Shown: piece by piece, positions 63,089 through 64,000 of the stretch
Numbering within the stretch: the first letter of the stretch is position 1
How the letters are laid out: each line of letters begins with the position of its first letter
Source of the DNA: SHAN690 sp038131955
GTDB taxonomy: Bacteria > Bacteroidota > Bacteroidia > Flavobacteriales_G > Salibacteraceae
DNA: 64,000 nucleotides
Direction: 5' to 3'
Assembly (NCBI GenBank): GCA_038131955.1
Contig: JAYPQK010000001.1
Coordinates: forward strand, 310,001 to 374,000
The notes under the pieces: generated by a model
What the model was told of the DNA's origin: nothing
Seen by the model: the letters and a program-made list of their open reading frames with translations, nothing else
Database searches by the model: none
Program-made: the position numbers and the translations under genes

Positions 63089-64000
63089 CGCTCAAAGTTG
63101 AGCTTGTCGAAATGAAAATCGTAGTTTGGCAGCTCTATGGTGAAACCCTTCACCACATCTCTTTCCACACGGAACGTTGCTACTCCAAAAGGCAGGAATG
63201 GGTCGTTGACCTCGAAACGGAAAGCGTGGTCATTCCACGACGACATTTTGCCCGTGAAAAGCTCTTTAGCAGGGAGCAAAGACATCATCAACCCATCCTT
63301 GGTCTTGGTCACGGTTGCCTCACCATACATCGCGTCGACGTACGTTCCCACATAGTCATCTGGAGGGAGCATTAGCGGATCGTCCTTCTTGGTTTCTAGA
63401 CGGGCCTTCTTTTGCTCTTCTTCTCGTTCCTCACCCCGCTCCTTGAATGAAAAGAAGGTATCACTCCATTGTCCGTACTGTTTTCCCATAGCCCAATCGA
63501 TGGCCGCATACATCAGCATCGTCGGAACCGAGCTCATGTCGTTGGTTAGTACAATGATTCCAAGATCTTCTTCGGGAACCAACGCGAGCTTCGAAATATA
63601 CCCGGGTAGTCCTCCTCCATGATGCACCACTATTCTTCCGTTGTAATCCATCAAGAACCAACCTAGTCCATAACCTTTGAAATGGGTGCCATTGCCCTGG
63701 TCAAACGACCCTACTCCAAGTGGCGTGTGCAGTGACCAAATCTTTCGGACGGAAGACGCACTCAGTAAGGTGTCTCCATCAACGATTCCATCGTTAAGCC
63801 AGAACTCCATCCACTTGGACATATCGGCCGTAGATGAATTGAGCGCTGCGGTCGCACCACTGTTATCGTAACTAAGCATGAAGATCTCCTTGCCCTTCAA
63901 ATGAGGCTTTGCGGCGTTATTATCTGAAGAGAACTCCTTGAATCGCGATGTGGTTCTCTCCATCCCAAGCGGAGTGAGAATACGCTGTTGGACAAAGTCG
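63082..64000 (-). CDS. Beta-lactamase-family serine hydrolase with DUF3471 domain, C-terminal part
   Basis: The N-terminus lies beyond base 64000; the frame is open through it (DFVQQRILTPLGMER at the window edge). The visible part holds the end of the class C beta-lactamase fold, with VHHGGGLPGYISKLA as the third active-site motif (H-x-G), and the typical phrase VPTMLMYAAIDWAM. A C-terminal DUF3471 domain (LPPDDYVGTYVDAMYGEA) completes it. The catalytic SxxK lies outside the window. Likely an esterase or peptidase, not a true resistance enzyme. Confidence 0.88.
   Translation of the reverse strand, partial: DFVQQRILTPLGMERTTSRFKEFSSDNNAAKPHLKGKEIFMLSYDNSGATAALNSSTADMSKWMEFWLNDGIVDGDTLLSASSVRKIWSLHTPLGVGSFDQGNGTHFKGYGLGWFLMDYNGRIVVHHGGGLPGYISKLALVPEEDLGIIVLTNDMSSVPTMLMYAAIDWAMGKQYGQWSDTFFSFKERGEEREEEQKKARLETKKDDPLMLPPDDYVGTYVDAMYGEATVTKTKDGLMMSLLPAKELFTGKMSSWNDHAFRFEVNDPFLPFGVATFRVERDVVKGFTIELPNYDFHFDKLNFERQ

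Noticed and set aside
1..64000. tRNA, rRNA, insertion sequences, phage genes, integrases or attachment sites
   Set aside because: None was recognised by reading both strands; all larger open frames are assigned to house-keeping or accessory genes of Bacteroidota type.

Overview
The window is a gene-dense chromosomal segment of a member of the Bacteroidota, most likely a marine-type Flavobacteriales relative. The evidence is the Bacteroidota promoter element TAnnTTTG upstream of many genes, C-terminal type IX secretion (T9SS) sorting domains, a TonB receptor with a carboxypeptidase-like plug extension, GSCFA, DUF5916 and LuxE-like proteins, many lipoproteins, and the gene order ileS-dksA-lspA. 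No rRNA, tRNA, CRISPR array, insertion sequence or prophage was found, and no gap without a gene exceeds about 300 bases.

Layout. 1-12.9 kb: the end of a type I asparaginase gene, a porin, tatD, a heptosyltransferase-like enzyme, an alkyltransferase-like protein, a DUF5916 outer-membrane protein, trmB, a short-chain dehydrogenase, a secreted M12B-type metalloprotease preceded by a lipoprotein that looks like its propeptide, a glycosyltransferase and a GSCFA protein. 12.9-22.2 kb: a phosphate-acquisition region with a PhoR/PhoB-like pair, a TonB receptor with a beta-helix lipoprotein, a phosphate-type porin and a Na/Pi cotransporter. 22.2-28.8 kb: a LuxE-like enzyme, chromate transporter, Crp/Fnr regulator with a palindromic operator in front of a small membrane protein gene, and an arsenic operon (ArsR, ArsM, ArsC-like phosphatase, ACR3). 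28.8-36.6 kb: an acidic lipoprotein, tyrS, an OmpA-family lipoprotein, a very large outer-membrane protein and a CarF/PEDS1-type lipid desaturase. 36.6-42.5 kb: a coiled-coil membrane protein and the ligase-associated DNA damage response genes (ATP-dependent ligase, Lhr-like helicase, PdeM). 42.6-50.1 kb: RidA, a DksA-like protein, a 7-TM protein coupled to an alkylglycerol-monooxygenase-like enzyme, and ileS-dksA-lspA. 50.1-64 kb: lipoproteins, an M28 peptidase operon, asd, two large lamin-tail surface proteins, and a serine hydrolase cut by the window edge.

The observations most worth following are: (i) a set of genes in which the -7 promoter element ends exactly 4 (or 5) bases before the start codon, predicting leaderless mRNAs; (ii) two class I tRNA synthetases with altered HIGH motifs (IleRS GIHH, TyrRS GIGN); (iii) a stand-alone propeptide-like lipoprotein next to its protease; (iv) two ether-lipid enzyme homologues (CarF/PEDS1 and AGMO) within 9 kb, the second translationally coupled to an uncharacterised 7-TM protein; (v) two probable frameshifted genes; (vi) a Crp-type palindrome placed at about -42 of a predicted promoter.
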